Assembly: GCF_001953305.1 (NCBI RefSeq)
Contig: NZ_MTFE01000010.1
Span: 1,345,126-1,409,125 of the forward strand
Origin: Cnuella takakiae
GTDB taxonomy: Bacteria; Bacteroidota; Bacteroidia; Chitinophagales; Chitinophagaceae
DNA: 64,000 nt
Direction of reading: 5' to 3'
The first letter of the stretch is position 1. The number at the start of each line of letters is the position of its first letter. The position numbers and the translations under genes were made by a program. Below are positions 8,409 to 16,878 of the stretch, piece after piece. The notes under the pieces are model-generated. The model saw only the letters and a list, made by a program, of their open reading frames with translations, had not been told where the DNA came from and ran no database searches.

Positions 8409-9278
8409 ATGGCAGAAACAAGACCGACTGCAACCGCGACAGCCGCTAACGTGAAGGCTACCTCTGTGCAACCGAAGAAAAGCAGCAACGCCATTTCCTG
8501 GCTCGCTCCCATTTTGTGTATCCTGGCCGGTTACAGTGTTTGGCGTTTTTTGATGGGTAGTGCCGACAACTTCAAGCAACCCGACGCAGCTGGTGGTTTC
8601 TGGCCGCACCACGTAGGTCCCAAAGGTGCATTTGCTGCCATCTATGAAGGAGGTATCATCGTTCCCCTGCTGATTGGCCTGCTGTTCATGGTAATCGTAT
8701 TCTCGATTGAGCGCCTGCTCACCATCAACAAAGCCCTGGGTAAAGGTTCAATCGCCGACTTCATCCGCAAAGTTCAGTATCACCTTGCTAACCGCAACGT
8801 AGACGCCGCCCTGGCTGAGTGCGACAAGCAGCGTGGTTCTGTTGCCAACGTAATGAAGGCTGGTCTGCGCCGTTACAAGGAAATGATCAACAACACCGAA
8901 ATGGACACCGACCAGAAAGTGCTGAGCATCCAGAAAGAAGTAGAAGAAGCTACTGCCCTGGAACTGCCCATGCTGTCGAAGAACCTGGTGTTCCTGTCCA
9001 CCATCGTATCGCTGGGTACCCTGGTAGCCCTGTTGGGTACGGTAATGGGTATGATCCGTTCTTTCGCCGCCCTGGGTGAAGAAGGTGGTGCCGGTGCTGC
9101 TTCCAACCTTGCCGTTGGTATCTCTGAAGCCCTGTACAACACCGCCCTGGGTATCGGTACTTCCGCCCTGTCGCTGGTTATGTACAACGTATTTACCACC
9201 AAGATTGACGCGATCACCTACGGTATCGATGAGTCTGGTTTTACCCTCACCCAATCTTTTGCTTCGCTTTACAAATAA
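8409..9278 (+). CDS. exbB: ExbB/TolQ/MotA-type proton channel protein
   Basis: Inner-membrane channel subunit that, with ExbD, uses proton motive force to drive TonB. It has 289 residues, longer than E. coli ExbB because of an N-terminal extension (Ala/Thr-rich, residues 1-26) and an extra first helix near ISWLAPILCILAGYSVWRF. The family core is clear: a helix at about 82-104 (IIVPLLIGLLFMVIVFSIERL), a cytoplasmic loop, then NLVFLSTIVSLGTLVALLGT and the helix containing NLAVGISEALYNTALGIGTS, with the conserved Thr and small-residue pattern. It heads the exbB-exbD-exbD-tonB operon, whose genes are 30-62 bases apart. Confidence 0.93.
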   Translation: MAETRPTATATAANVKATSVQPKKSSNAISWLAPILCILAGYSVWRFLMGSADNFKQPDAAGGFWPHHVGPKGAFAAIYEGGIIVPLLIGLLFMVIVFSIERLLTINKALGKGSIADFIRKVQYHLANRNVDAALAECDKQRGSVANVMKAGLRRYKEMINNTEMDTDQKVLSIQKEVEEATALELPMLSKNLVFLSTIVSLGTLVALLGTVMGMIRSFAALGEEGGAGAASNLAVGISEALYNTALGIGTSALSLVMYNVFTTKIDAITYGIDESGFTLTQSFASLYK

Positions 9279-9340
9279 GCTGCAAAAAGTTTTGTGGAAA
9301 CAGGTAACAACTAGCATCTCATTCTAAATTCCTAACAAAC

Positions 9341-9994
9341 ATGCCGAGTGTAAAAGTTGCAAGGAAGACTGCAGATACGGATATGACTCCCTTCGTGGAC
9401 ATTGCCTTTCTGATTCTTACCTTCTTTATCATGGCAACCAAGATGAAGCCACCCGAGCCCGTGGAAATTACCACGCCCAACTCGGTGTCGACAAAAGAGT
9501 TGCCTGCCAACGATGCCGTAATGGTAGAAATGGACGGTCAAGGCCGTGTATTCTTTACCATGCTGTCGGAGAATGATCCCGAGGCGAAGCTGACCGTGAT
9601 CCGTAACCTGAACCAGAACAAAAACCTGGGACTGACGGAAAACGAGATGAAGAACTTTGTGAAATCTTACTCCATCGGTGTTCCCTTTACGCAGCTGAAG
9701 CCCCTGCTGGCTACGCCTGCCGAACAGCAAAAGGACATCAAGCAGCCCGGTATTCCTGTTCGCGATACCACTAACAACGAGCTGACCACCTGGATCCGCG
9801 ACGCTGTTACTGCCATGTCGGGTCGTAAACTAAACTACCTGATCAAGGCCGATAACAACGCCAAGTATCCCGATTTCAAGCACGTGTTGACCGCGTTCAA
9901 GAAAAACGACATCTACAAATTCCAGCTGGTAACCTCTCCTGAAGATGTACCTGCTGGTACCGACCTGGCACGTAGCCGCGCCGGTGCCCAATAA
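9341..9994 (+). CDS. exbD: ExbD/TolR family protein (first copy)
   Basis: Single-pass partner of ExbB (217 residues). The helix DMTPFVDIAFLILTFFIMAT carries the proton-carrying Asp of the family (Asp in PFVDIAF, about residue 20). The periplasmic part is longer than in Proteobacteria, and its region NELTTWIRDAVTAMSGRKLNYLIKADNN resembles the ExbD fold. Two unequal ExbD proteins in tandem are typical for Bacteroidota. It lies 62 bases after exbB and 36 before the second copy. Confidence 0.92.
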   Translation: MPSVKVARKTADTDMTPFVDIAFLILTFFIMATKMKPPEPVEITTPNSVSTKELPANDAVMVEMDGQGRVFFTMLSENDPEAKLTVIRNLNQNKNLGLTENEMKNFVKSYSIGVPFTQLKPLLATPAEQQKDIKQPGIPVRDTTNNELTTWIRDAVTAMSGRKLNYLIKADNNAKYPDFKHVLTAFKKNDIYKFQLVTSPEDVPAGTDLARSRAGAQ

Positions 9995-10030
9995 GTAAAC
10001 AAGATCAATTCATCAAATTAACCAAACGGT

Positions 10031-10597
10031 ATGGCTTCATTAGATACTGGTGGTGGCGACGTTGGCCATAAGAAAGGCCCGGGGGTCAAGAAGCAAAAGA
10101 AAATGTCTACCCGGATAGACATGACCCCGATGGTGGATCTGGGCTTCCTGCTCATTACCTTCTTCATCTTTACCTCTACCATGAGCACGCCCGCTACAAT
10201 GGACCTGTTCATGCCCAAGGATACCGATAAGGACGAAGAGCAGAACAAAGCCAAGGAGTCTGGAGCGCTGACGGTAATGATGAGCAAAGACAACCACGTA
10301 TATTATTACGAAGGTCAGCTTGCTCCCGATGCGTCCAACTTTAAAAGCACCAACTTCGATCCGGAATCCGGCATTCGTAAGGTGATCATGGACAAAAAAC
10401 GCAGCACCAACGCTGAAGACCTGGTGATTGTAATCAAACCCGGAAAGGAAGCTACCTACAAAAACACGGTAGATATCCTGGACGAGATGACGATCAACGA
10501 GGTGAAGCGTTTTGCGCTGGTGGACATCTCCGAAGTTGAGGAACAGCTGATCGCTGCAACTGAAGGTGGTGGCGCGCCTGCCCCTGCAGCACAGTAA
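10031..10597 (+). CDS. exbD: ExbD/TolR family protein (second copy)
   Basis: Second ExbD-like subunit (188 residues) with the membrane segment RIDMTPMVDLGFLLITFFIF, again with the conserved Asp (MVDLGF). A Gly/Lys-rich cytoplasmic stretch precedes it (GGGDVGHKKGPGVKKQKKMS), and the C-terminus is Ala/Pro/Gly-rich. It diverges from the first copy outside the helix, so the two are likely distinct parts of a hetero-oligomeric ExbD dimer rather than a recent duplication. Operon position: between exbD and tonB. Confidence 0.92.
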   Translation: MASLDTGGGDVGHKKGPGVKKQKKMSTRIDMTPMVDLGFLLITFFIFTSTMSTPATMDLFMPKDTDKDEEQNKAKESGALTVMMSKDNHVYYYEGQLAPDASNFKSTNFDPESGIRKVIMDKKRSTNAEDLVIVIKPGKEATYKNTVDILDEMTINEVKRFALVDISEVEEQLIAATEGGGAPAPAAQ

Positions 10598-10627
10598 TTG
10601 TAACGCAACCCATTTTAAACAACAAGC

Positions 10628-11464
10628 ATGGAAGCAAATAAAATTCTGAGTGCCGATGTTTTGGATATCCTGTTTGAAGACAGGAACAAGGCCTACGGTG
10701 CTTATGAACTGCGCAGATCCTATAACAAGCGCATCTGGCTGGCGCTTGGTATTACTGCTGCCCTGGCACTTGCGCTCTTCCTCTACAGCTTTATTTCGAA
10801 GTCGCTTGCCGACAACGATAAAGCCGCGCTGGAGATCAAGGAAGTAGTGTTGGAAGACATCAAGCAGGAAGAAGAGAAAAAGCCCGAGCCACCTCCGCCG
10901 CCCCCGCCGCCAAAGCAGGAGCCGCCCAAAGTGGAAATGACCAAATTCACACCTCCCAAGATCGTTAAAGATGAAGAGGTGAAGAAGGAAGACATTCCAC
11001 CAGAGGTTGAAAAGCTTGAAGACACCAAAATCGACGTAATCAGCCAGGAAGGTGAAAAAGATCTCGGTCTTGCAGCGCCTCCCGTAGTTGATGCCGGTAA
11101 AGGTGTTGTGGAAGCGCCCAAAGTAGAAGACGAAAACAAAGTATTCGAAAAAGTGGAAGTTGATGCCTCCTTCGTTGGTGGCGAGAGCGCCTGGCGCCGC
11201 TTCCTGGAGCGCAACCTGAACCCCAGTACACCTGTTGACAATGGTGCGCCTTCGGGTACTTACACTGTAGTAGTACAGTTCATCGTGGACAAAGGCGGTA
11301 ACGTTTCCGACGTTAAAGCCCTGAGCAACCACGGCTTCGGTATGGAAGAAGAAGCAGTTAAGGTTATCAAGCGCGGTCCCAAGTGGACGCCTGCTATCCA
11401 GAACGGCCGTAACGTAAACGCCTACCGTAAGCAGCCCATCACCTTCGTGGTAGCTGAAGAATAA
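10628..11464 (+). CDS. tonB: TonB energy transducer
   Basis: 278-residue TonB that connects the inner-membrane motor to outer-membrane receptors such as SusC. The N-terminus has the Bacteroidota signature FEDRNKAYGAYELR before a single helix (about 36-56). A Pro/Glu/Lys-rich periplasmic linker follows, with an uninterrupted run of eight prolines near residue 90, and then a C-terminal TonB domain (about 190-278: GTYTVVVQFIVDKGGNVSDV to the GPKWTPAIQNGRNVNAYRKQ motif). It ends the operon, and a strong terminator lies 40 bases downstream. Confidence 0.94.
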   Translation: MEANKILSADVLDILFEDRNKAYGAYELRRSYNKRIWLALGITAALALALFLYSFISKSLADNDKAALEIKEVVLEDIKQEEEKKPEPPPPPPPPKQEPPKVEMTKFTPPKIVKDEEVKKEDIPPEVEKLEDTKIDVISQEGEKDLGLAAPPVVDAGKGVVEAPKVEDENKVFEKVEVDASFVGGESAWRRFLERNLNPSTPVDNGAPSGTYTVVVQFIVDKGGNVSDVKALSNHGFGMEEEAVKVIKRGPKWTPAIQNGRNVNAYRKQPITFVVAEE

Positions 11465-11503
11465 TGGAACGTTAGACGTAAACCGTCAACCGTGAAATAA
11501 TAG

Positions 11504-11531
11504 AGCCCCCTGCGTGCGCAGGGGGCTTTTT
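11504..11531 (+). terminator. Terminator of the exbB-tonB operon
   Basis: Perfect 10-bp G/C-rich stem AGCCCCCTGC / GCAGGGGGCT around GTGC, directly followed by TTTT. It is placed 40 bases after the tonB stop. Confidence 0.93.
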
Positions 11532-11535
11532 CGTG

Positions 11536-11774
11536 ACCGCAGATTTGTGTGATTGGAAATGATTTGTATGATCGGTTAAAGAAGGTGCAGGATCAATACC
11601 AATCTTGTATTTTCTGAGTATGGCTACAAACAATAATCATTGTCTGCTATAATCCATTTGAAATAATAAAGTTTGTAAGCCAATCCTACCTAGCGAATAA
11701 GAACGCTGTTCAGAACGCGGTAATGTGCCGGCCAGGGATCATACAAATCATTTTAAATCATACAAATCTGCGGT
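11536..11774. repeat. 38-bp imperfect inverted repeat flanking the tonB-mnmE gap
   Basis: Left arm 11536-11573 (starting ACCGCAGATTTGTGTGATT) and right arm 11737-11774 are inverted copies with about five mismatches. Both contain the internal word ATGATTTGTATGATC. They are separated by about 163 bases without a recognisable gene. The left arm follows the tonB terminator; the right arm ends three bases before the -7 box candidate of mnmE, so it occupies the place where the -33 region would be. Function unknown. Confidence 0.8.
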
Positions 11775-11776
11775 TC

Positions 11777-11784
11777 TACCTTTG
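11777..11784 (+). promoter_or_regulatory. Candidate -7 promoter box of mnmE
   Basis: TACCTTTG is an exact match to the Bacteroidota -7 consensus TAnnTTTG. It ends six bases before the mnmE ATG, which would put the transcription start at or next to the start codon. No TTTG is found 17-23 bases upstream, where the arm of the inverted repeat lies. Confidence 0.5.
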
Positions 11785-11790
11785 CAGCCT

Positions 11791-13164
11791 ATGAGCTTAA
11801 AGCTTTCCGGTTGGGATGATACGATTGTAGCACTGGCAACACCCCCCGGTGTGGGTGCTATTGGCGTGCTGCGCCTTAGTGGTGCCCAAGCCATCGATGT
11901 GGTGAATGGCCTGTTCCCTGCAAAAGATTTGCATGCGCAGCCATCGCATACCCTGCATGTAGGTGCTATAAAAAAGGGCGGAGAGGTGCTGGATGAAGTA
12001 GTGATATCGCTCTTCAAAAATCCGCGCAGCTATACCGGTGAAGATGTAGTGGAAATCTCCTGTCATGGTTCCCCCTATGTACAGCAAAGGGTGCTGGAAG
12101 CCTGCATTGCTGCCGGTGCACGACTGGCCAAACCCGGTGAGTTTACCCAACGCGCTTTCCTTAATGGCAAGCTTGATCTTACCCAGGCTGAAGCTGTTGC
12201 CGACCTTATTGCAGCCAATACAAAAGCCTCGCAAAAAACCGCTCTGCATAATATACGCGGTGGCTTTTCTACGGTGCTCAGTGCACTGCGCGAACAGTTG
12301 ATCCGCTTTTCCGCATTGATCGAACTCGAACTGGATTTTTCGCAGGAAGACATTGAGTTTGCCGACCGTACTGACCTTAAAAACCTCGTAACAGCAATCC
12401 TGAACCAGACCGGTTCCCTGCTGCAATCCTTCCAATTGGGTAATGTCATCCGGAATGGCGTGAGTGTAGCCATCATCGGAAAACCCAATGCAGGTAAATC
12501 TACATTGCTCAATGCCCTGTTGAATGAAGAACGGGCCATCGTGAGTGACATTCCCGGTACCACACGCGACACCATTGAAGAAACCCTCAACATTGACGGT
12601 ATCCTGTTCCGGTTGATTGATACAGCCGGTATACGCAGCCACAGTGTTGATGCCATCGAACTGGTAGGTATTGAGCGCAGCCTGCAAAAGCGCCGCGAGG
12701 CCGACCTGGTACTGTACCTGTTTGATGCCACCAGTACAACGCCTGATGAACTGCTGAAAGTAGCCGATGACCTCAGGACTGAAGGCATTCGTTATTTGCT
12801 GGTAGGTAATAAGGCGGACCTGACAAGCGCCAACAACCTGAAGTTTGGCCAGGAGACATTGCTCATTGCTGCAAAAACTGGTACCGGTATCGACACCCTG
12901 CGCCAACGGATGGTAGCAGTTGTGTTACAGGAAAACACTTTGGGTGAAAACGTTGTAGTAACCAATGCCCGCCACTACCATGCATTGAAGGAAGTACAGC
13001 AATCCCTGCAAGAAGTTTTGAATGGATTGGATTTGAATATTCCCGGCGACCTGCTGGCTCTGGACATCCGTCGCAGCCTGCACTACCTGGGCGAGATCAC
13101 CGGTGAGGTGACGAATGAAGACCAGTTGGATTTTATTTTTTCAAAGTTCTGTATCGGAAAGTGA
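11791..13164 (+). CDS. mnmE: tRNA modification GTPase MnmE
   Basis: GTPase that with MnmG makes the 5-carboxymethylaminomethyl group on wobble uridine (U34) of certain tRNAs. Domains: N-terminal tetrahydrofolate-binding domain (1 to about 120, DTIVALATPPGVGAIGVLRL), helical domain, and inserted G domain with P-loop GKPNAGKS (230-237), a switch region ending in IPGTTRDT, DTAGIR, and NKAD. The C-terminus ends CIGK, the conserved Cys motif. The 457-residue length is normal. I chose the ATG at 11791 over an in-frame upstream start at 11725 because homologues begin near this Met and the upstream codons fall within the repeat arm and promoter box. Confidence 0.95.
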   Translation: MSLKLSGWDDTIVALATPPGVGAIGVLRLSGAQAIDVVNGLFPAKDLHAQPSHTLHVGAIKKGGEVLDEVVISLFKNPRSYTGEDVVEISCHGSPYVQQRVLEACIAAGARLAKPGEFTQRAFLNGKLDLTQAEAVADLIAANTKASQKTALHNIRGGFSTVLSALREQLIRFSALIELELDFSQEDIEFADRTDLKNLVTAILNQTGSLLQSFQLGNVIRNGVSVAIIGKPNAGKSTLLNALLNEERAIVSDIPGTTRDTIEETLNIDGILFRLIDTAGIRSHSVDAIELVGIERSLQKRREADLVLYLFDATSTTPDELLKVADDLRTEGIRYLLVGNKADLTSANNLKFGQETLLIAAKTGTGIDTLRQRMVAVVLQENTLGENVVVTNARHYHALKEVQQSLQEVLNGLDLNIPGDLLALDIRRSLHYLGEITGEVTNEDQLDFIFSKFCIGK

Positions 13165-13497
13165 CCGGTCTTTCTTTAAGTTGCATTTAGTATAGTTTTT
13201 CCTGCTTTTAGCAGCACTTTCCTTGTCATTGCTTTGGTTACTTATCTCGCCTCAGTCATTATGCACTAAGGTGTTTTTGAGATAAGCTCTAGCAAACGAA
13301 GTTCTTGTGATCATAACAAAATCAGCACTGCTGCAGTCAAGCGACCAAATGCTGTCGTTTATTTCTGTTTGCAAAAAAAGGTATTCAGCCCTGTTGAAAC
13401 GATTATATTTTGTTTATGGCATCTAAACAGGCAGTAAAACTGCTTTCTTTGATTGCAGCAGCTGGTGCCTTTGGCAATTTGATACCGTTTTTGCACT
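13165..13497. other. Gap between convergent mnmE and the PUL regulator
   Basis: No convincing gene or strong terminator is seen. There is a small hairpin CTGCT-TTT-AGCAG at 13202-13214. A 51-codon open frame (13416-13571, plus strand, MASKQAVKLLSLIAAAGAFG...) has a hydrophobic start but overlaps the 3' end of the regulator gene in antisense; I do not call it. Confidence 0.4.
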
Positions 13498-16467
13498 TTA
13501 ATTCTGTGACCCGGTTTGTATGCTATTCAGCGATGCTTTCAAATCCGGTGCTGCATGAGGGCCTTTCTTGATTTCAAGGCTTAGCATGAATTGCGACAGG
13601 TTTACCTCTGTGGCTAGTTGCAGTTTTTTGCGCAACCGGTAACGCCCTATTTCCACGCCACGCACGGAAATATTCATTAGCTGCGCAATTTCTTTGCTGG
13701 AAAGATTCATGCGTAGGTAAGCACATAGCTTCAGTTCGTGTGGTTTCAAATCCGGATATCTTTCTTTCAGCATCAACAGAAAGTCATTATGAACTTTATT
13801 AAAGTGGACTGCAAATTGCTCCCAGTCTTCGTTTAATTTTTCCTCGTCACTTAATATGCGGATTACCTTTTTAAGGTCGTTCAGGGGCTCTAAATGCTTT
13901 GGATTTTTGTTCAGGCGCTGTAGTTCGTCTTTGATCTTGGTGAGCAGTTCTCCTTTTTGCACCAGGTGCATGGCAATGGACGCCAGTTCGGAGTTCTTGT
14001 ATTCCAGTTCCGCGTTCTTGTATTCTATTTCTGCTTCCAGCTTTTCATTTTTCAGCTTTACAATTTCCTTTTCGTTTTTATCAATTTCCAGCTGATGGAG
14101 GTACTGCAGGTGTTCCTGCTCTTCGCTGTGTTTTTGCTGCTGGCGCAAAAAACGTTTTTGCTGTCTTTTGTACAGCAAAAAGGCGCCGAGGCAAGCCAAA
14201 ATAAAATACGCCGCAAACGCCCAGGCCGTTGCGTACCAGGGCGGAAGCACCACAAAAGAATAGCTGCTGACGGTCGATTCGTTTCCGAGATTGTTTCTTG
14301 CCTTCACCTTGAACGTGTAGCTTCCTGCCGGCAGCGCGGTGTATTCTTTTTCGGTTTTTTTACTCCATTCCGACCAGCCTTTATCCAGGCCTTCGAGCTG
14401 AAAGGCATACTCAATATTTGCCTGCTGTTCGTAAAAAGGTGCCGAGTAAGAAAAGTGAAAAGAATTACGGTTGTGCTCAAGTTCGGCCTTGCTGACCTTT
14501 TTTCCAGCCGCACTGTTATAGCCCCCATATAGAAGGGTGTCTGTTTTACCGATGGCTTCCACCGAGCGGATCAAAACGTTCAGGCTGTGGGTATGGCTTT
14601 TATATTGCTCATAATTGATGTGGTAAAATCCTTTTTCGGCGCCAACCAAGATATTATTTTGATTGATGGGGTAGATATGCTCGTAGCCACTTACGATTTT
14701 TCGATTCAGCTCCGGCAGGTAAATGATTTTTGGCTTTAGGGTAGAAAAGTCAGCCACGCCCACGCTTTTTTCGTGGATAAACCAAATGTTGCCGGCTGCA
14801 TCCTCTTTCAAGTAGCGAACGCTGGTGGTACCAAATACCGGTCGAAAGTACTCCGACGGTTCAAAGCGGTCTTTAGCCGGATCATACTCGTATATGCCGT
14901 GGATGGTAGCAACGACCATCCGGCCTTTCACTTTAAATACATGGTTGTCGAGCGAGGAGGGCAACCCGTCTTTACTGGTGTATAGCTTTCGGGATTTTTG
15001 ATCAGGTCCTTCAAACAGGTAAATGCCTTGGTAAGGGTGGGAGGCCCATATGCGGTTTTCGTTGTCTACCACCAGAAAACGAGCTGATTCATCAAATGCC
15101 GGTATTGGTCGGGCAGACGCCATTGCACTGGTGCCGGTATTGAATAAGCTGATGCCGTGGTAATTGCCGGCAAGCACCTGGCTATCGCCATTAGTGTTTT
15201 GGTAGGGTTGAAAAGTCCAGTACCCTGTACCTTTTGCAATAGGCACGGCATGGGTGCCTTTTAGGGAAAACAAACCATCATGGCCACCAAGCAAAAGCAA
15301 ATTGCCAAAGAGCCCCAGGCCATAAACCTGCCCTTCCGCGCCTGCCACGGGATGATAAGCGCTGGTGGCAAAGCTGTAATCTTTTAGTTTAGGCAGTTCC
15401 AGCCGATACAGCCCGTTGGAAAGTCCAAGGTAAAGCTGATTTGCATACACCAAGGCGGCATAACCGCTGCCATCGTTGAAAACGGCCGGATTGATTTTTT
15501 TAATGGCATTGTTGTAGGCAATAAAATCAATGCCGCCTTCCAGGCCTACCCATATATTTTTATTAGCGTCCTGAAAAAGGTTGGTGATGCGGTTGTTCTG
15601 CAGGCCGGTTTCCCGGCTAAAGTTCTGGATTACCTCACCGCTCATACGCACGATATAACATCCATTTGCACTGCTCCCCAAAGCCATTGTTTCCCCATCC
15701 AGCCGAACGGCCGTGGTAAAATGCATGCCCGCCGGAAAGCGGGCCTGTTTCAGGGTAAATGGAGCGATTTTCCCTGGTGTAAGCAAAAGCATGCCCTTAT
15801 TAACCGTGGTAATGATCATGCTGTCAGCACCGCAACTGGTAAATGCACTGATGCGGAGCTCGCTGGTGAGTGGTTCCGGCAGGTTGAGGTGCTGCCATTG
15901 GCTGCCATCCCACTGGAAAAAGCCCGCTTTCAGGTCGTAAGCGTAAACCTTGTTGCTGCCCGATCCGATAAAACCCCAGCCGTTTTTGCTGGGAAATACC
16001 GACATGCTGCCATTTTGCAGGCGAAATATTTTGTTGCTGGTCCGGAAAAAAACATGGTTTCCCTGAAACTGGATATTCCATACATCGGCAAAAGGCCGGT
16101 GATTCCTGGGCACTATGTGTATCAGCGAAGTAAAAGATAGCCGGCCTGCAGCGTCCGGGCTGAAATAACCGATCTCGTCCTGGCCGCCTACATAAATCTT
16201 TCCATCGGGCGCAATGGCCACTGACCGTACAATGGTTTTATTGGGGAGCGGGTATAGCTTCCAGTAAGTACCGTCAAAACACAAAAGACCTTCGTTATTA
16301 GCAAAATACATAATGCCGTTTGCATCCTGGGCTATTTCCCGGTTTTGTGCACCGGCATTGTAGATGTTTTTGTCAAAATTGTCAGTTACCGGCAGCCCGA
16401 TGGTATTTTGGGCAATGGCGGTAGCGGACCAGGTTACTAAAATAAATGCAAGCAGTTTCCTCAGCAT
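13498..16467 (-). CDS. Propeller/Y_Y_Y-domain sensor with LuxR-type DNA-binding domain
   Basis: 989-residue transmembrane regulator that probably senses a glycan fragment in the periplasm and directly controls the divergent SusCD locus. A signal peptide (MLRKLLAFILVTWSATAIAQ) is followed by two-component-regulator propeller-type repeats to about residue 640 (for example GLQNNRITNLFQDANKNIWV). A Y_Y_Y domain (about 660-750, YAFQLEGLDKGWSEW), one membrane helix, a long Glu/Lys/Gln-rich coiled coil (about 780-860) and a C-terminal LuxR-like HTH (LSSKEIAQLMNISVRGVEIG) complete it. No histidine kinase or receiver domain is present, so it is not a hybrid two-component system. The ATG at 16467 starts the signal peptide; a TTG four codons upstream is less likely. 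Confidence 0.88.
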   Translation of the reverse strand: MLRKLLAFILVTWSATAIAQNTIGLPVTDNFDKNIYNAGAQNREIAQDANGIMYFANNEGLLCFDGTYWKLYPLPNKTIVRSVAIAPDGKIYVGGQDEIGYFSPDAAGRLSFTSLIHIVPRNHRPFADVWNIQFQGNHVFFRTSNKIFRLQNGSMSVFPSKNGWGFIGSGSNKVYAYDLKAGFFQWDGSQWQHLNLPEPLTSELRISAFTSCGADSMIITTVNKGMLLLTPGKIAPFTLKQARFPAGMHFTTAVRLDGETMALGSSANGCYIVRMSGEVIQNFSRETGLQNNRITNLFQDANKNIWVGLEGGIDFIAYNNAIKKINPAVFNDGSGYAALVYANQLYLGLSNGLYRLELPKLKDYSFATSAYHPVAGAEGQVYGLGLFGNLLLLGGHDGLFSLKGTHAVPIAKGTGYWTFQPYQNTNGDSQVLAGNYHGISLFNTGTSAMASARPIPAFDESARFLVVDNENRIWASHPYQGIYLFEGPDQKSRKLYTSKDGLPSSLDNHVFKVKGRMVVATIHGIYEYDPAKDRFEPSEYFRPVFGTTSVRYLKEDAAGNIWFIHEKSVGVADFSTLKPKIIYLPELNRKIVSGYEHIYPINQNNILVGAEKGFYHINYEQYKSHTHSLNVLIRSVEAIGKTDTLLYGGYNSAAGKKVSKAELEHNRNSFHFSYSAPFYEQQANIEYAFQLEGLDKGWSEWSKKTEKEYTALPAGSYTFKVKARNNLGNESTVSSYSFVVLPPWYATAWAFAAYFILACLGAFLLYKRQQKRFLRQQQKHSEEQEHLQYLHQLEIDKNEKEIVKLKNEKLEAEIEYKNAELEYKNSELASIAMHLVQKGELLTKIKDELQRLNKNPKHLEPLNDLKKVIRILSDEEKLNEDWEQFAVHFNKVHNDFLLMLKERYPDLKPHELKLCAYLRMNLSSKEIAQLMNISVRGVEIGRYRLRKKLQLATEVNLSQFMLSLEIKKGPHAAPDLKASLNSIQTGSQN

Positions 16468-16490
16468 ACAGTAGCGCAACTAATGACGGA

Positions 16491-16498
16491 AAGGTACA
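16491..16498 (-). promoter_or_regulatory. Candidate -7 box of the PUL regulator gene
   Basis: On the minus strand TACCTTTC (16498 down to 16491) differs by one base from TAnnTTTG. TCTG sits 19 bases upstream (16521-16518), one mismatch from the -33 TTTG. The start codon is 23 bases downstream. The first pair of direct repeats (16509-16528) overlaps the -33 position, which would allow autoregulation. Confidence 0.4.
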
Positions 16499-16508
16499 AG
16501 GAATCGAA

Positions 16509-16582
16509 GATGTACTACAGATGTAGTGAAAAAGCATTGAAAACGAAGGCTTTTTAGCACCAGATGTAGTAGGGATGTAGTA
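16509..16582. promoter_or_regulatory. Two pairs of 11-bp-spaced GATGTAGT direct repeats, likely operator
   Basis: Four copies of GATGTASTR start at 16509, 16520, 16563 and 16574 (the minus-strand form is YASTACATC). Within each pair the copies are exactly 11 bp apart, about one helix turn, so they face the same side of the DNA; the two pairs are 54 bp apart. They lie in the divergent region between the LuxR-type regulator and the SusCD operon. The right pair ends 30 bp before the candidate forward -7 box, an activator-like position. Binding by the adjacent regulator is inferred. Confidence 0.6.
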
Positions 16583-16612
16583 TAAAATGCAAGTGGGATG
16601 ATGCAAGGAAGG

Positions 16613-16620
16613 TACTTTTG
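16613..16620 (+). promoter_or_regulatory. Candidate -7 box of the SusCD operon
   Basis: TACTTTTG matches TAnnTTTG exactly. No -33 TTTG is seen 17-23 bases upstream, as would be expected for an activator-dependent promoter; the second direct-repeat pair is just upstream. The leader to the first gene would be about 250 bases. Confidence 0.45.
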
Positions 16621-16730
16621 ATGTTCGGCTGTACTGCAAAAATGCGGTTCTGGCCATACCGTTAACTGCGAATGCCTGTATATGAAACCTGATTGCTTTT
16701 TTCGCTGGCTACTTTCACTTCCGCATAATA

Positions 16731-16802
16731 ATGCTATTGCCGGCCGCCATTCTGGCAGCCAAGGCCCATGTGCCGGGTCTGCTGGGCCCAGTGCAATAGC
16801 AT
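16731..16802 (+). promoter_or_regulatory. Closed stem in the long leader of the SusCD operon
   Basis: ATGCTATTGC (16731-16740) and GCAATAGCAT (16793-16802) are exact reverse complements, 10 bp, enclosing 52 G/C-rich bases with further self-complementarity (GGCC/GGGCC, TGGCA/TGCC). It sits in the non-coding leader 77 bases before the first start codon. It could be a structured RNA element; no known riboswitch class was recognised. Confidence 0.45.
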
Positions 16803-16878
16803 CTTCCTGGGCTTGTATAACCTGCATCTTTTTCCACGCCTTATTCCTTACTATTTCTTTTTATCAACAATCTGCTAT

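Noticed and set aside
10040..11332. 430-codon minus-strand open frame opposite the second exbD and tonB
   Set aside because: Fully antisense to recognised genes; no coherent domain or start context.
11725..11790. Longer MnmE start
   Set aside because: The 22 extra codons lie in the inverted-repeat arm and promoter box and are not conserved in the family.
13416..13571. 51-codon frame with hydrophobic start (MASKQAVKLLSL) between mnmE and the regulator
   Set aside because: Overlaps the regulator's 3' end in antisense, and the only promoter hint has wrong spacing; could be revisited if RNA is seen.
16480..16827. 115-codon minus-strand frame in the divergent regulatory region
   Set aside because: Runs across the proposed operators and leader hairpin, has no recognisable protein features and odd composition.
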